NCBI RefSeq assembly: GCF_014193425.1
Contig: NZ_JACHZG010000001.1
Coordinates: forward strand, 2,666,001 to 2,730,000
Source: Microlunatus antarcticus
Lineage (GTDB): Bacteria; Actinomycetota; Actinomycetes; Propionibacteriales; Propionibacteriaceae
DNA: 64,000 nt
Direction of reading: 5' to 3'
This document shows positions 31,548 to 40,506 of the stretch, in pieces. The first letter of the stretch is position 1; the number at the start of each line of letters is the position of its first letter. Under the pieces are notes generated by a model, which saw only the letters and a list, made by a program, of their open reading frames with translations, was not told the DNA's origin and searched no databases. A program made the translations under genes and the position numbers.

Positions 31548-33692
31548 TCAGGAGGCGGCGCTCGCCCGCTCCTCGCCGGCCGCGAGGACCGACAGCACCT
31601 GCTCGCCGTACTTGTCGACCTTGAGCTTGCCGATGCCCTGCACCCGGAACAGGTCGAGGTCGCTGCGCGGCCGGGCCTCCGCGATGGCGACCAGCGTGGC
31701 GTCGGTGAAGACGCAGTACGCGGGCAGGCTCGCCGAGGCGGCTTCCTGACGGCGCCACTCCCGCAGCAGGTCGAGCGTGACCTCGTCGAAGGTCGACGGG
31801 CAGTCGGTGTGCCGGCCGAGCTTGCGCTCGGCGGCGTCGTTCAGCCCCTTGCCGCAGGAGCGGCAGTGCACGGACAGCACGGCCCCGCGCCCCCGGCCCT
31901 TGCGGGCGGCCGAGCTGGAGCCGACCCCGTTCGCTGCCGATCCCTTGTACGAGGCGGGGAGCACCGGGTCGAGGAACCGCGACGGCTTGCGCACGTTGCC
32001 GCCGCCGTTGCGGGTGCGCGACCAGGAGACGCGCAGCAGGCTCATGGCGCGGGTCATGCCGACGTAGAGCAGCCGCCGCTCCTCGGTGACCTCCTCCGGC
32101 GTCGTGGCCAGGACGAACGGCAGCGTCCCCTCGTGCACGCCGAGCAGCGCGACGCCCTCCCACTCCAGGCCCTTGGCCGAGTGCAGCGTCGACACGGTCA
32201 CGCCCTGGGCGACGGGGACGTGCTGCGCCTCCGCCCGGCGGTCGAGCTCGGCCGACACCTCGGCGAGCGTGAGCGGCAGCCCGGCGGCGGTCCGGGCGGC
32301 GGCCAGGTCCTCGGCCACGCTGAGCAGGGCGGCGAGCGACTCCCACCGCTCGCGGACCGCGCCGGCGCTCTCCGGGGACTTCTCCGTCCAGCCGAGTGCG
32401 CCGAGCAGGGCCTTGAACTGGTCCAGGGCCGAGCCGCCCTCGCTCTCCGCGGCGCGGAGCTGCGTCCGCAGCGTCACGAGGGTCTGGCGCACCTCGGGCC
32501 GCTCGTAGAAGCGCTCCCCGCTGCGGACCAGGTAGGGGATGCCGCGCTCGGCCAGCGCCTGCTCCAACGGCGGCGACTGGGCGTTGATCCGGTAGAGGAC
32601 GGCCAGGTCGCGGTACTCGACGCCCGCCGCGTGCTGGGCCTCGACCCACTCGGCGACGCCGGACGCCTCCGACGCCTCGTCCGACGACTCGACGAAGCTC
32701 ACCTGCGGCCCGTCCGGGCGCTGGGCGACCAGCTTGAGCGACGAGGCGCCCGCGACCGACATCACCGCGTTGGCACAGCCGACGACCTGAGGGGTGGAGC
32801 GGTAGTCACGGACCAGCTTGACCACCGTGGCGTCGCTGAACCGCCGGGGGAAGCCCGTCAGGAAGGACGGCTGCGCCCCGGCGAAGGAGTGGATGGTCTG
32901 GGCCGGGTCGCCGACGACGCAGATCTCCTGGCTGTCGCCGCGCCACAGCGTGAGCAGCGCCTCCTGCAGCGGGCTGACGTCCTGGTACTCGTCCACGACC
33001 AGGTGGCGGTAGGTCCGGCGGACCTGCTCGGCGACGTCGGGGTGGTCGGAGATCAGCGCGGCGGTGCACAGCAGGATGTCCTCGAAGTCGATGCGGCCGC
33101 GGTCGCGCTTCGCCTCCTCGTAGCCGGTGAAGATCCGCGCGACCATGTCGGGCTCGATCGTGGCGACGCTGCGGTGGTGCTGCTCCGCGAGCCGGGCGTA
33201 GTCCTCGGGCCGGACGTTGCTGACCTTGGCCCAGCCGATCTCGGAGACGAGGTCCCGCAGCCGGGCGGTGTCGACGCGGACGCGCAGCCGGCCGGCGGAC
33301 TCCGCCACCAGCGACATCCGGTTGTCCAGCACCGACGGGACGTCGCTGCCGTACGCCCGGGGCCAGAAGTACTGCAGCTGGCGGAGCGCGGCGGAGTGGA
33401 ACGTCCGGGCCTGCACGCCGTGGGCGCCGAGCTGCTGGAGCCGGCCGCGGAGCTCGCCGGCGGCGCGCGTCGTGAAGGTGACGGCCAGCACGGACGTGGG
33501 TCGGTAGACCCCGGTGGCCACGCCGTACGCGATCCGGTGCGTGATGGCACGGGTCTTGCCGGTCCCCGCCCCCGCGATGACGGCGACGGGGCCGCGCAAC
33601 GCCGTCGCGACCTCGCGCTGCTCGGGGTCGAGCCCGGCGAGCAGCTCCTCCGGGTCCGTTCCTGGCACGTCGAACACCGTAGCCGCCACCAC
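31548..33692 (-). CDS. uvrD2: ATP-dependent DNA helicase UvrD2
   Basis: This 714-residue SF1A helicase has Walker A GAGTGKT (residues 41-47), Walker B DEYQDVSPLQEAL, and a C-terminal SF1 motif VSTLHSAKGLEWEG. A tetracysteine zinc module follows (HCRSCGK ... HTDCPS) and then an HRDC domain (LFRVQGIGKLKVDKYGEQV). The HRDC plus tetracysteine arrangement defines mycobacterial-type UvrD2. Starts at GTG 33692 or 33689 cannot be separated. It lies upstream of whiB7 on the same strand. Confidence 0.92.
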   Translation of the reverse strand: MVAATVFDVPGTDPEELLAGLDPEQREVATALRGPVAVIAGAGTGKTRAITHRIAYGVATGVYRPTSVLAVTFTTRAAGELRGRLQQLGAHGVQARTFHSAALRQLQYFWPRAYGSDVPSVLDNRMSLVAESAGRLRVRVDTARLRDLVSEIGWAKVSNVRPEDYARLAEQHHRSVATIEPDMVARIFTGYEEAKRDRGRIDFEDILLCTAALISDHPDVAEQVRRTYRHLVVDEYQDVSPLQEALLTLWRGDSQEICVVGDPAQTIHSFAGAQPSFLTGFPRRFSDATVVKLVRDYRSTPQVVGCANAVMSVAGASSLKLVAQRPDGPQVSFVESSDEASEASGVAEWVEAQHAAGVEYRDLAVLYRINAQSPPLEQALAERGIPYLVRSGERFYERPEVRQTLVTLRTQLRAAESEGGSALDQFKALLGALGWTEKSPESAGAVRERWESLAALLSVAEDLAAARTAAGLPLTLAEVSAELDRRAEAQHVPVAQGVTVSTLHSAKGLEWEGVALLGVHEGTLPFVLATTPEEVTEERRLLYVGMTRAMSLLRVSWSRTRNGGGNVRKPSRFLDPVLPASYKGSAANGVGSSSAARKGRGRGAVLSVHCRSCGKGLNDAAERKLGRHTDCPSTFDEVTLDLLREWRRQEAASASLPAYCVFTDATLVAIAEARPRSDLDLFRVQGIGKLKVDKYGEQVLSVLAAGEERASAAS

Positions 33693-33751
33693 CGACAGGA
33701 ATCGAACGCTCGACGTCGCCAGGTGTCGGTGCGCTCTGACACAGTCACACC

Positions 33752-34375
33752 GTGACGACGACCGCCGAGCACAACCCCGAGAACAGCCCCGACGACCGGG
33801 CCAAGGCCGACCTGCGCGAGTACCTGCAGCGGGCCCGCGAGGACCTGCTGTGGAAGCTCGAGGGGCTGTCGGAGTACGACGTCCGCCGCCCGCTGGTGCC
33901 GACCGGCACCAACCTGCTCGGCCTGGTCAAGCACACCGCCGGCACCGAGGCGGGCTACCTCGGGGCGACGTTCGGGCGCCCGTTCCCCGACCTGCCGCGC
34001 TGGGCGAGCGACGCGGCCGAGGACAACGCCGACATGTGGGCCACCCCCGAGGAGTCGACGGCCGACCTGGTGGCCCTCTACCGCCGGGTCTGGGCGCACT
34101 CGGACGCCACGGTCGAGGCGTTGCCGCTCGACGAAATCGGCCTGGTGCCCTGGTGGCCCGCCGAGCGTCGCGAGCCGACTCTGCACCGCGTGCTCGCCCA
34201 CGTCGTCGCCGAGACGAGCCGGCACGCCGGGCAGGCCGACCTCGTCCGCGAGCTGGTCGACGGCGCCGCCGGCATGCGGGCGGGCGTCAGCAACCTGCCC
34301 GACAACGACGCGGACTGGTGGACCGCGTACCACCACCGGGTCGAGCGGGCCGCGCGTCGGGCCGGAGACCGTTGA
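33752..34375 (+). CDS. DinB/DUF664 family protein
   Basis: This 207-residue four-helix-bundle protein has His residues fitting the DinB metal triad: LVKHTAGTEAGY near residue 55 and the pair in HVVAETSRHAGQAD near residue 155. Members include metal-dependent thiol (mycothiol/bacillithiol) transferases. A CACAGT box ends 7 nt before the GTG. The stop TGA shares a base with the ATG of the next gene. Confidence 0.8.
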   Translation: MTTTAEHNPENSPDDRAKADLREYLQRAREDLLWKLEGLSEYDVRRPLVPTGTNLLGLVKHTAGTEAGYLGATFGRPFPDLPRWASDAAEDNADMWATPEESTADLVALYRRVWAHSDATVEALPLDEIGLVPWWPAERREPTLHRVLAHVVAETSRHAGQADLVRELVDGAAGMRAGVSNLPDNDADWWTAYHHRVERAARRAGDR

Positions 34376-35268
34376 TGCGCGTCGGGATCACGCTGCTGCC
34401 GGAGCTGGGCTGGTCGACCGACCGGGAGCGCTGGCGTGCGGTCGAGGCGTACGGCTACGACCACGCCTGGACCTTCGACCACCTCGCCTGGCGCTCGCTG
34501 GCCGACTCGCCCTGGTTCGCGACCGTGCCGACCCTCACCGCCGCCGCGCTGTCGACGAGCACGCTGAGGGTCGGGACGTGGGTCGCGACGCCGAACTTCC
34601 GCCACCCGGTCCCGTTCGCCAAGGAGCTGATGACGCTCGACCACCTCTCCGACGGCCGGTTGAACGTCGGGCTCGGGGCCGGCACGGACGGCTACGACGC
34701 GACGATGCTCGGTGAGCCTGCGCTCAGCCCGGGGCGCCGGCACGCGCGGTTCGCCGAGTTCGTCGAGGTGCTCGGCTCGGTCCTGAGCCAGCCGAGGACC
34801 AGCTGGTCGGGCGACTGGTACACCGTCGACGAGGCCCGGACGGTCCCCGCCTGCGTCCAGCGGCCGCACCCGCCGTTCGTCGTCGCCGCGAACGGACCGA
34901 AGGGCATGCGGCTGGCCCTGGAGCAGGGCGACGGCTGGGTCACCACGACCGGGGCGCCGCCCGACGCCGACGCCGAGGACTGGTGGGCGGCCGCGGCGGA
35001 CAAGGCCGCCCGCTTCGCCCGCGCCACCGAGGACCGGACCGCCGCGGGGCCGCCGCTGCCGGAGGGCTTCACGCGCTACCTCAACCTCGAGGCGCGTACG
35101 GCGGACTTCGGCTCGGCGGAGCAGGTCGTGGACGCGCTCGGGCGTGCGGCCGCGCTCGGCTACACCGACGCGGTGCTCGCCTGGCCCCGACCCGACGGTC
35201 CGATGGCCGGCGACCCCGCCCTCGTCGAGGCGGTCGCGGCCCGGCTGCCCGAGGTGCGCACGTTCTGA
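34375..35268 (+). CDS. LLM class flavin-dependent oxidoreductase
   Basis: This 297-residue luciferase-like TIM-barrel protein has TFDHLAWRSLADSPWF, TLRVGTWVATPNFRHPVPFAKELMTLDHLS split by the usual loops, and GRLNVGLGAG. These are typical LLM family landmarks; the cofactor is FMN or F420. The actinobacterial setting makes F420 plausible but unproven. It is tightly coupled to the DinB-like gene by a TGATG junction. The substrate is unknown. Confidence 0.87.
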   Translation: MRVGITLLPELGWSTDRERWRAVEAYGYDHAWTFDHLAWRSLADSPWFATVPTLTAAALSTSTLRVGTWVATPNFRHPVPFAKELMTLDHLSDGRLNVGLGAGTDGYDATMLGEPALSPGRRHARFAEFVEVLGSVLSQPRTSWSGDWYTVDEARTVPACVQRPHPPFVVAANGPKGMRLALEQGDGWVTTTGAPPDADAEDWWAAAADKAARFARATEDRTAAGPPLPEGFTRYLNLEARTADFGSAEQVVDALGRAAALGYTDAVLAWPRPDGPMAGDPALVEAVAARLPEVRTF

Positions 35269-35365
35269 CGTCCGCGCGACGTGAGACCCCGGTCTGACGG
35301 TGGATCCCGTGGGAGGGGACCCCGGGGCGATGCGCGGGCGTCCCCGCTCCCCGAGGCTGTGGTGC

Positions 35366-36073
35366 GTGCAGACCCTCACCCCCGTCCCCACCGCTGCGGC
35401 CGGTTCCGTCGACCACCAGCCCACGCGCCGACCCCGGTCGAGGTGGACCTCGGTGCTGGTGCCCGTGGTCGTCGGCCTGGTGCTCGGCCCGCTCGACCTG
35501 CTGCTGCAGCACGTGCTGCCATACCCCTTCGCCAACCTGGCCAACTCCCCGGCGGCCTGGGCGCTCGTCGCCTTCGCCGTCGGGTGGTCCGACCGGATCC
35601 GCGGTCGCTGGTGGCCCGCCGTCGCCGGCGTCCTCACCCTGCTGCTCGCGGTCGAGGGCTACTACGCCACCGCCGTGGTCGCGCTCGGTGACGACGTCTC
35701 GACCCTGACCAACGGCTCCGCCCTGCTCTGGCTGGCCCTCGCGGTGGCGGCAGGTGCCGTGTTCGGCACTGCCGGCGCCTGGGCCCGGTCGGCCCACCCG
35801 TGGCGCGGACCGGTCGGCACGGCCGCCGCGGTCGCGGTGCTGCTGGCCGAGGCGTGGCTCGACCTCACGCGGCTCTCGGACGCGGGCGGCGACGTCGCCT
35901 ACCGCCACGACCTCGCCCAGACGGCGGTCGTGCTGCTGGTGCTGGCGGCGCTCGTCGCGGTCCTGGCCGGTCGCTCCGCCCGTCAGCGGATCATCGGCTC
36001 GGTGATCGCCCTGGGCCTCGCCCTGCTGGGCGCCCTCGCGATCAGCACGCTCCGGACGTACGGGCTGCTCTGA
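35366..36073 (+). CDS. Polytopic membrane protein, unknown function
   Basis: This roughly 235-residue protein has about six membrane segments and a basic N-terminus (TRRPRSRW). It resembles DUF6518-type proteins. The start is uncertain: GTG 35366 has GAGG 9 nt upstream, while GTG 35300 and ATG 35330 are longer options. It is not clearly co-transcribed with its neighbours. Confidence 0.7.
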   Translation: MQTLTPVPTAAAGSVDHQPTRRPRSRWTSVLVPVVVGLVLGPLDLLLQHVLPYPFANLANSPAAWALVAFAVGWSDRIRGRWWPAVAGVLTLLLAVEGYYATAVVALGDDVSTLTNGSALLWLALAVAAGAVFGTAGAWARSAHPWRGPVGTAAAVAVLLAEAWLDLTRLSDAGGDVAYRHDLAQTAVVLLVLAALVAVLAGRSARQRIIGSVIALGLALLGALAISTLRTYGLL

Positions 36074-36142
36074 CGGTCCGCGCTGACGGGGGCGCCGGTC
36101 GCGCCGCGGAATACGGGCCGCGACGACCCGGTTGACGCCCTT

Positions 36143-36403
36143 GTGAGCACGCTGAACGCACCGACCGCCGACCGTCCCACGATCTTCACCACGACGTGGT
36201 GCGGCTACTGCAAGCGCCTCAAGTCCCAGCTCGACCGGGCCGGCGTCGCGTACGACGAGATCAACATCGAGGAGGTCCCGGACGGTGCCGCGCTGGTCCA
36301 GAAGGCCAACGGCGGCAACGAGACGGTCCCGACCGTCTGGTTCGCCGACGGCTCCACGCTGACGAACCCCTCGGCGCGGCAGGTCCAGGACAAGCTGGCG
36401 TGA
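36143..36403 (+). CDS. mrx1: Mycoredoxin / glutaredoxin-like protein
   Basis: This 86-residue thioredoxin-fold protein has the active site TTWCGYCKRLK near residue 19 and the cis-Pro segment NETVPTVWFADG. Mycoredoxins reduce mycothiol-protein mixed disulfides in actinobacteria. In mycobacteria the gene also lies beside uvrD2, which supports the assignment. The stop overlaps the HAD gene start (GTGA). Confidence 0.88.
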   Translation: MSTLNAPTADRPTIFTTTWCGYCKRLKSQLDRAGVAYDEINIEEVPDGAALVQKANGGNETVPTVWFADGSTLTNPSARQVQDKLA

Positions 36404-37053
36404 GCGTCGCCCGGCCGGGGCTGCGGGCCGTCGTGCTCGACATCGACGGGACGCTCCTCGACTCGGCCGACGGGATCGTCGCCGGGTTCGGGCACGCGCT
36501 GCGGGCCGTGGGCGTCACGCCGCCCGACGACGCGACCCTGCGCTCCGACCTGGGACCACCGCTGGTGGACCTGCTCCCCGCGCTGGGCGTGCCGGCGGGC
36601 CGCCTGGCCGAGGCGATCGCCGCGTACCGCACCTTCTACTTCCGCGAGGGACTGCAGCAGGCCACCGTCTACGACGGGGTGGTCGAGGCGCTGACCACCC
36701 TCGCCGCGCGGCACCCCCTCGGCACCGCGACGGCCAAGCGCACCGACACGGCGCGCGCCACTCTCGAGGCGCACGGGCTGACCCGCTTCTTCGGCGTGGT
36801 GAACGGCCTGGGCGAGGACCAGCCGTCGAAGGCCGAGACGCTGGCCGAGACGCTCGAGCTGATGGGCGGCGTCGACCCCGCCGACGCGGTGATGATCGGC
36901 GACCGGCGTTCTGACGTCGCGGCAGGACGTGCCGTCGGTACCCGGACCGTCGGCGTGCTGTGGGGCTACGGCAGCCGGGCCGAGCTCGAGAGCGCCGGCG
37001 CGGACGTGCTCCTCGAGCACCCCCGCCAGCTGGCCGACCTGCTGCTGTCCTGA
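36400..37053 (+). CDS. HAD family phosphatase (Gph-like)
   Basis: This 217-residue HAD hydrolase has motif I VVLDIDGTLLDS, a helical cap domain, motif II/III region GTATAKRTDTAR with Lys, and motif IV MIGDRRSDVAAGRAVG. It resembles phosphoglycolate phosphatase and related small-molecule phosphatases. The GTG at 36400 is coupled to mycoredoxin by a 4-bp overlap. Confidence 0.87.
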   Translation: MSVARPGLRAVVLDIDGTLLDSADGIVAGFGHALRAVGVTPPDDATLRSDLGPPLVDLLPALGVPAGRLAEAIAAYRTFYFREGLQQATVYDGVVEALTTLAARHPLGTATAKRTDTARATLEAHGLTRFFGVVNGLGEDQPSKAETLAETLELMGGVDPADAVMIGDRRSDVAAGRAVGTRTVGVLWGYGSRAELESAGADVLLEHPRQLADLLLS

Positions 37054-37094
37054 CGACCATCGGCGGAACCACGGGTTCTGTCGGTGGGCCGCCC

Positions 37095-37100
37095 TAGGGT
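37095..37100 (+). promoter_or_regulatory. -10 box of the recCBD operon
   Basis: TAGGGT predicts a transcript start near 37107, 4 nt before the recC ATG, so the operon message is leaderless or nearly so. Confidence 0.5.
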
Positions 37101-37110
37101 GGGCCGGACC

Positions 37111-40100
37111 ATGAGCCTCCACCTGCACCGCGCCGAACGGGCCGACGTCCTCGTCGGCGCCCTCGGCCGGGTGCTCGCCGTCCCGCTGGCCGACCCGTTC
37201 GCCACCGAGGTCGTCTGCGTCCCCACCCCGGGCGTGGAGCGCTGGATCGCACAGCGCCTCGCCCACACCCTCGGTGCCGGTCCCGGGGACGACGGTGTCT
37301 GCGCCGGGGTGGACTTCCCCTCCCCCGCCCGCTTCGTGGCGGAGGCGCTCGGCCGCTCCGGCACGGACGACCCGTGGGTCCCGTCGCGCGCCGTGTGGCC
37401 GCTGCTCGCCGTCCTCGAGACCGCCGTCGCTGAGCCGTGGGCGGCGGTGCTCGCCGACCACCTCGGCCCGGCCACGGACCTCGGTGACGGAGCAGCCGAC
37501 GACCCGGAGGACACCCGGCGCTCGCGGCGCTGGAGCACGGCCCGGCGGGTCGCGGGGCTGTTCGCGCGCTACGCCGCCGACCGCCCGGCGATGCTCGAGG
37601 ACTGGGCCGCCGGCCGCGACCTGGGACCGGACGGGGTACCCCTGGCGTCGGACCGGGCCTGGCAGCCGGAGCTCTGGCGCCGGCTGCGGGACCACATCGG
37701 CGGCCCGGACCCCGTGACCCGGCTCCGCCGCGACGTCGAGCGGCTCCGCGACGGCGACCTCTCGGGCTCGGCGAGCGACCTGCCCGAGCGGCTGTCGGTC
37801 TTCGGCGCCACGCGTCTCGACCCGCGCCACCTCGACGTGCTGCTGGCCCTCGGCGTCCGCCGCGACGTCCACCTCTGGCTGCCGCACCCGTCACCGGCCG
37901 CGTGGGATGCGGTGTCCCGACTGCCGCAGCCCGCAGGTCCGGTGCTCCCGCTGCGCGCGGACGACCCCTCTGCGGACGTCGTCCACCACCCGCTGCTGGC
38001 CTACCTCGGCCGCGACCTCCGCGAGCTCCAGGTCCGGCTCGAGGTCGGTGCTGCGAGCGTCGGGGCGACCCTCGTCGACGAGCACCACCCCGCGCTCGAC
38101 ACCGGGCCCGAGACCCTGCTGACCCGCCTGCAGGCCGACGTCGCGGCCGACCGCGCACCGTCGCGCGACCACCTGCTCGCGCCGGACGACCGCAGCGTCC
38201 AGGTGCACGCCTGCGCCGGGCCCCACCGCCAGGTCGAGGTCCTGCGCGAGGTGCTGCTGGGCCTGCTCGCCGACGACGAGACCCTCCAGCCTCGTGACGT
38301 CGTGGTGATGTGCCCGGACGTCGAGGCGTACGCACCGCTGGTCGCCGCCACCTTCGGCCTCGACAGCGAGGAGGACGGCTCCGGGCGGCCCGAGCACCCC
38401 GGCCACCGCCTGCGCGTGCGCCTGGCCGACCGTTCGCTGCGCCAGCTCAACCCGGTCCTCGCCACCGTCGGACGCCTGCTCGACCTCGCCGACGCCCGGG
38501 TGACGCTGTCGGCCCTGCTCGACCTCGCGGCGGCGACCCCCGTGGCGACCCGGTTCCGCCTCGGGGAGGACGACCTCGAGCGCCTGCACGAGCTGCTGCC
38601 GCAGACGGGCGTGCGCTGGGGGCTCGACGCCGGCCACCGGGCCCGGTTCGGCATGGAGGGCTTCGCGCAGAACACCTGGGCCGCCGGGCTCGACCGGCTG
38701 CTGCTCGGGGTCGCGATGGACGAGAGCGACGCCCGCTTCATCGGCACCGTGCTGCCGCTCGACGACGTGGCGTCCGACGACGTCGGGCTCGTCGGACGGC
38801 TGGCCGAGCTGCTCAGCCGGGTGCGGGGGCTGAGCGACGCCTGCGCGACCCCGAAGACCCTGCCCGACTGGCTGACGCTGTGCCGCGAGGTCGTCGAGGA
38901 GCTCACCGACGTCAAGCCGGCCGACCGCTGGCAGCACGCGCACGCGTACGGCGAGCTCGCCCGGCTGGAGGAGCGCGCGGGCGCGGCCGCCGGGGCCAGC
39001 ACGCTGTCGTTGACCGAGGTCCGGGCCCTGCTGGCGGACGCGTTCCGCGGCCGGGCGGGCCGGGCGAACTTCCGCACGGGCACGCTGACCGTGGCCAGCC
39101 TGCTGCCCATGCGGGCGGTGCCGCACCGGGTCGTCTGCCTGCTCGGCCTGGACGACGGCGCGTTCCCGCGGCGGGTGACCCCGGACGGCGACGACCTGAC
39201 CGCCGCCGGCCGCCGGGTCGGCGACCCGGACCCGCGCGGCGAGGACAGGCAGCTGTTCCTCGACGCGGTCTGCGCGGCCCGCGAGACCCTGGTCGTCCTC
39301 CACTCCGCGGTCGACCCCCGCACCGGGAGCGACCTGCGCCCCGCCGTACCGGTCGAGGCGCTGCTCGAGACGCTCGACGCATCGGCGCGGACGACCGACG
39401 GCCGGCCGGTCCGCCAGCACCTGACCGTCCACCACGCGCTGCAGCCGTTCGGGCGAAGGAACTTCGCCGTCGGCGACGGAGCCACCGACGGAGCATCGGA
39501 CGAGCCGTTCAGCTTCGACCGCGCCGCGCTGCGGGGGGCCCGGGCGCAGCGCGGCCAGCCTCGGCCCGCGCCGACCCCGTACGCCGGGGTGCTGCTCGAG
39601 CCGCTGCCCGCCGACCGTTCCGTCGAGCTCACCGAGCTCTACCGCTTCTTCCACCACCCCGTGCGCGCGCTGCTGCGCGCCCGGGCCGGGCTCAGCGACG
39701 GCGGGCGCGACGAGGCGGAGGACGAGCAGATCCCCGTCGAGCTGGACGGACTGCAGCGCTGGGCCATCGGTGACCGGATGCTCCAGGCCCACCTGCGCGG
39801 GGCCGACCTCGACGCGCTGTCGGCCGCGGAGTGGCGGCGCGGGTCGGTGCCGCCCCGCGAGCTCGGCACCCGGGTGGTCGGCGACCTGCGCACGGAGGTC
39901 GGCACGGTGGCCGCCTCTGCGGCCCCGTGGACGGAGCGTCCCGCCGAGCGGGTCGACGTCCTCCTCGACCTCGGGCCGGTCCGGCTGACCGGCAGCGTCG
40001 ACGGCGTGCGCGGCGATACCGCGGTCCGGGTCCTGTTCTCCCGGCCGTCGGCGAAGCACCGGCTGCAGGCGTGGGTCGAGCTGCTCGCGCTCAGCGCCAG

Positions 40101-40506
40101 CCGGCCCGAGCGCGAGTGGCGCACCGTCGTCGTCGGGCGCAAGGGCCAGCTCGAGCTCGGGCCGGTGACGCCGGAGTTCGCCCGCCTCGTGCTCACCGAC
40201 CTCGTCGACCTGCAGGGCGCCGGCCTGCGCACGCTCCTCCCGTTCGCGCCGCTCGCGTCGTACGAGTACGCGCTGCTGGACTCGCGCGACCAGCTGCCCG
40301 ACGAGCTCAAGCGGGTCGAGGACCAGTGGGGCCGCGACCGCGACCCGCTGTGGGAGCGGGTCCTCGGGGTCGGTGCCGACCTCGACACGCTGATGGCCGA
40401 GCCCGCGCGGCCCGGCGAGGGACGTCCGGACCGCGACGGGGAGAGCCGCTTCGCCAGCGTCGCGCGCCGGGTGTTCGTGCCGCTGATCCGGGTGCAGGGC
40501 CGATGA
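37111..40506 (+). CDS. recC: Exodeoxyribonuclease V gamma subunit RecC
   Basis: This 1131-residue protein begins with the RecC signature region VVCVPTPGVERWIAQRL. RecC has helicase-like and nuclease-like folds without catalytic motifs, and no Walker A is seen. It recognises Chi and splits the duplex in RecBCD. The segment LTELYRFFHHPVRALLRARA is typical of the C-terminal half. It is first gene of recC-recB-recD with 4-bp overlaps at both junctions. Confidence 0.92.
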   Translation: MSLHLHRAERADVLVGALGRVLAVPLADPFATEVVCVPTPGVERWIAQRLAHTLGAGPGDDGVCAGVDFPSPARFVAEALGRSGTDDPWVPSRAVWPLLAVLETAVAEPWAAVLADHLGPATDLGDGAADDPEDTRRSRRWSTARRVAGLFARYAADRPAMLEDWAAGRDLGPDGVPLASDRAWQPELWRRLRDHIGGPDPVTRLRRDVERLRDGDLSGSASDLPERLSVFGATRLDPRHLDVLLALGVRRDVHLWLPHPSPAAWDAVSRLPQPAGPVLPLRADDPSADVVHHPLLAYLGRDLRELQVRLEVGAASVGATLVDEHHPALDTGPETLLTRLQADVAADRAPSRDHLLAPDDRSVQVHACAGPHRQVEVLREVLLGLLADDETLQPRDVVVMCPDVEAYAPLVAATFGLDSEEDGSGRPEHPGHRLRVRLADRSLRQLNPVLATVGRLLDLADARVTLSALLDLAAATPVATRFRLGEDDLERLHELLPQTGVRWGLDAGHRARFGMEGFAQNTWAAGLDRLLLGVAMDESDARFIGTVLPLDDVASDDVGLVGRLAELLSRVRGLSDACATPKTLPDWLTLCREVVEELTDVKPADRWQHAHAYGELARLEERAGAAAGASTLSLTEVRALLADAFRGRAGRANFRTGTLTVASLLPMRAVPHRVVCLLGLDDGAFPRRVTPDGDDLTAAGRRVGDPDPRGEDRQLFLDAVCAARETLVVLHSAVDPRTGSDLRPAVPVEALLETLDASARTTDGRPVRQHLTVHHALQPFGRRNFAVGDGATDGASDEPFSFDRAALRGARAQRGQPRPAPTPYAGVLLEPLPADRSVELTELYRFFHHPVRALLRARAGLSDGGRDEAEDEQIPVELDGLQRWAIGDRMLQAHLRGADLDALSAAEWRRGSVPPRELGTRVVGDLRTEVGTVAASAAPWTERPAERVDVLLDLGPVRLTGSVDGVRGDTAVRVLFSRPSAKHRLQAWVELLALSASRPEREWRTVVVGRKGQLELGPVTPEFARLVLTDLVDLQGAGLRTLLPFAPLASYEYALLDSRDQLPDELKRVEDQWGRDRDPLWERVLGVGADLDTLMAEPARPGEGRPDRDGESRFASVARRVFVPLIRVQGR

